From: an uncultured Desulfuromonadales bacterium
GTDB taxonomy: Bacteria; Desulfobacterota; Desulfuromonadia; Desulfuromonadales; Geopsychrobacteraceae
Length of the DNA stretch: 56,101 nt
Direction of reading: 5' to 3'
Assembly (NCBI GenBank): GCA_947259685.1
Contig: CAMYNC010000032.1
Span: forward strand, 1-56,101
The stretch's first letter is position 1. Every line of letters starts with the position of its first letter. Shown piece by piece: positions 54,229-56,101 of the stretch. Below the pieces are notes generated by a model. It had not been told where the DNA came from. It did no database searches and was given only the letters and a program-made list of their open reading frames with translations. A program made the position numbers and the translations under genes.

Positions 54229-55507
54229 TCTGCTGCTGCTGGTGGCTGCTGCAGGTCTGATCCCTTATTATCTGCTGCGTGGCATGCGCTTCGGCAAGAG
54301 TCGCCGGGGCATCCGTGAGCGTTTGGGCCAATATTCGGAACAACTGCTCGAACGGATTCAGGGGCAAAGGATTATCTGGGTGCATGCGGTGTCGGTCGGA
54401 GAAACCCGAGCGGCCATCCCGTTACTAAAAGAGTTGCGCCGGAACTACCCCTCGCATCTGATATTGGTTTCTAATGTCACTGAAACCGGCCAGGCGATTG
54501 CGCGTGATAATGACGATATTGATCTCTGCCTGTTTTTCCCCTTCGATTTTTCCTGGACAGTTCGCCGGGTTCTGCAGCGGATTCAACCGGAATTGATCAT
54601 TATCGTCGAAACGGAAATCTGGCCCAATTTTGTTCATCAGGCCAAGCTCCTCGATATTCCTGTCGTGCTGGTGAACGGGCGTATTTCTGATCGCTCATTT
54701 CCTCGCTATCGTGTTGTTCGGGCGTTGCTTAAACCCGTTCTTCGCTGTTTTTCAAGCTTTTGTATGCAGTCACAACTTGATGCTGAGCGGATTGTTCAGC
54801 TGGGTGCAAAATCGGACCTCACCGTCAATACCGGGAATCTGAAATTTGATCATGAGCTCTGTGACCTGTCAGAAAAAGAGATCGGTCAGTTAAAGCAGCT
54901 CTATCGATTGCCAGAAGACCTGCCGATCCTGGTTGCCGGAAGTACCCATTCAGGTGAAGAAGAGCAGATTCTTGATGCCTATACTGAATTGCTCCAGCAG
55001 AACCGCAGCTGCCTGCTGATTCTGATTCCTCGCCATCCAGAGCGCTGTCGAGAGATCGCCAGCCTACTTGAAGCGAGGAACATCAGCTTCCGCTTGCGTA
55101 CTTCCTTGGCAACAGAAGATGACCTACTGGACTCAGGAGATGTGCTGTTGGTTGATTCTCTCGGTGAGGTCCTCAATCTTTATGGCGTGTCCGATCTGGT
55201 TTTTGTTGGGGGGAGCTTGGTGCCGGTCGGTGGCCACAATCTGCTCGAGGCTTCATTGCTTGCTAAGGCTGTTCTGTTTGGGCCGCATATACAGAATTTT
55301 CGCGAAATCTCTGCCAAACTGATCAAATCAGGCTCTGGAATTAAAGTCACAGGCTCAGAGGAGCTCCTCGAGAAGTGGACCCTGCTCCTCGATGATTCGA
55401 TTCGTCGCAATGCTATGGGGCAGGCTGGGCGCGCACTCTTGGTTGAAAATGCTGGGGCAACCGAGCGGACCATGCAATCAGTTGGACGGTACTTGAGCGC
55501 TTCATGA
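54212..55507 (+). CDS. waaA: 3-deoxy-D-manno-octulosonic acid (Kdo) transferase
   Basis: Adds Kdo to lipid IVA; glycosyltransferase with one N-terminal membrane anchor (about 2-22). With the GTG at 54212 (GGAGG 6 bases upstream) the protein has 431 residues. Motifs: WVHAVSVGETRAAIPLL (catalytic Glu), VLVSNVTETGQAIA, the SFCMQSQLDAERI hinge and VFVGGSLVPVGGHNLLEA for the nucleotide sugar. It overlaps the DUF374 gene by 17 bases and lpxK by four bases (ATGA). The number of Kdo residues added cannot be read from sequence. Confidence 0.95.
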   Translation: MYLLYDLLLLVAAAGLIPYYLLRGMRFGKSRRGIRERLGQYSEQLLERIQGQRIIWVHAVSVGETRAAIPLLKELRRNYPSHLILVSNVTETGQAIARDNDDIDLCLFFPFDFSWTVRRVLQRIQPELIIIVETEIWPNFVHQAKLLDIPVVLVNGRISDRSFPRYRVVRALLKPVLRCFSSFCMQSQLDAERIVQLGAKSDLTVNTGNLKFDHELCDLSEKEIGQLKQLYRLPEDLPILVAGSTHSGEEEQILDAYTELLQQNRSCLLILIPRHPERCREIASLLEARNISFRLRTSLATEDDLLDSGDVLLVDSLGEVLNLYGVSDLVFVGGSLVPVGGHNLLEASLLAKAVLFGPHIQNFREISAKLIKSGSGIKVTGSEELLEKWTLLLDDSIRRNAMGQAGRALLVENAGATERTMQSVGRYLSAS

Positions 55508-56101
55508 TCGCATTCGCTTCTATTCACCGCCGTTTGCAGACTCGAGAAGGCTGGGGAATTGCCGAGTGGTTCATATTTTGCTTGTTAGTGCCTGCTGCGC
55601 TCCTCTACGGTTTAGTCAGCTGGCTTCGTGGGAAATGTTACGACTTAAGGGTATTTACGGCCTACGAGGCTGAGGTTCCGGTTGTTTCGGTCGGTAATCT
55701 TGCCGTCGGTGGGACCGGAAAAACTCCGGTTGTCGATTGGCTAATCAAAGAATTTGTGCGGCAAGGGAAACGACCGGCGGTTGTGAGCCGGGGCTATGGC
55801 GGCTCCTTTGCTGGCGCTGTGGGAGTTGTCTGTGATGGCCAGGGACCCTGTCTGTCGGCTGTAGAGGCTGGGGATGAGCCTGTTCTTCTCGCCCGACGCA
55901 ATCCGCAGACACTGGTATTGATTGCCAAAAAACGTTCTGCCGGGGTGGCCGCCGCGGTTGCTGAATATGCTGCGGATCTGATTATTCTCGATGATGGTTT
56001 TCAGCACCGGGCCGTGGCGCGAGATGTTGATCTGGTGCTACTCGATGCTAAACACCCTTTCGGCAACGGCTGGCCACTGCCAGCTGGTATTCTGCGAGAA
56101 T
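55504..56101 (+). CDS. lpxK: Tetraacyldisaccharide 4'-kinase (N-terminal part)
   Basis: Phosphorylates the 4' position of the lipid A precursor. The frame runs off the window; 199 codons are visible of a protein usually near 330-350 residues. An N-terminal hydrophobic anchor (about 20-43) is followed by the P-loop SVGNLAVGGTGKTPVVDW, VVSRGYGG, GDEPVLLARR and LIILDDGFQHRAV, all diagnostic of LpxK. The ATG overlaps the waaA stop as ATGA. Partial only because of the window edge. Confidence 0.95.
   Translation, partial: MIAFASIHRRLQTREGWGIAEWFIFCLLVPAALLYGLVSWLRGKCYDLRVFTAYEAEVPVVSVGNLAVGGTGKTPVVDWLIKEFVRQGKRPAVVSRGYGGSFAGAVGVVCDGQGPCLSAVEAGDEPVLLARRNPQTLVLIAKKRSAGVAAAVAEYAADLIILDDGFQHRAVARDVDLVLLDAKHPFGNGWPLPAGILRE

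Overview
The window (about 53% GC by eye) is chromosomal DNA of a Gram-negative bacterium, most probably a deltaproteobacterium of the Desulfuromonadales (Geobacter, Desulfuromonas or Pelobacter type). Two conserved blocks point there: pheA-tyrA-aroA-cmk-ispH-rpsA-sppA-ihfB, and lolCD-bamA-skp-lpxD-fabZ-lpxA-lpxB-msbA-waaA-lpxK next to lysS. Strong Shine-Dalgarno sites, several TTG/GTG starts and many intrinsic terminators fit too. The lineage is inference from gene order and protein character; there is no rRNA or tRNA gene to confirm it.

Layout. 1-8036: tRNA queuosine modification (queA end, tgt), the SecDF-YajC export complex, a TPR protein, a beta-helix lipoprotein and recJ. 8037-16360: a mixed stretch on both strands with a small membrane protein, a nitroreductase-like protein, a class IV PLP enzyme, a GNAT acetyltransferase, a TMEM143-like membrane protein, murB, a DRTGG-type P-loop protein and an aminotransferase. 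16480-25728: an ADP-ribosylglycohydrolase, then aromatic amino acid synthesis, cytidylate kinase, isoprenoid synthesis (ispH), ribosomal protein S1, SppA and IHF-beta. 25729-26175 is a 447-base unassigned, strongly structured stretch. 26176-28527: a pseudouridine synthase, lgt and a HAD phosphatase.

28589-33088 (minus strand) is the most unusual locus. It holds a small two-helix membrane protein, a 1071-residue protein that joins a sodium/solute-symporter-like domain, a STAC-like linker, a GAF domain and a SpoIIE/PP2C phosphatase, then an anti-anti-sigma (STAS) protein and an RsbW-like kinase. Together they look like a complete partner-switching pathway whose phosphatase is covalently attached to a transporter-like sensor. 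A 143-bp element with 17-bp perfect terminal inverted repeats sits inside the locus.

33315-41647: a TPR lipoprotein, a LolB-like lipoprotein, an oligopeptide-type ABC importer (binding protein and two permeases, no ATPase gene) with a free-standing c-di-GMP-binding MshEN domain protein encoded between the permeases, an NTF2-like protein, mutM and a thioesterase. 41756-56101: lysS and the outer-membrane biogenesis cluster, which makes lipid A/Kdo, exports it and builds the BAM and Lol machines; lpxK runs off the end.

The two candidates for a new system are the transporter-phosphatase partner switch and the MshEN-coupled peptide importer.
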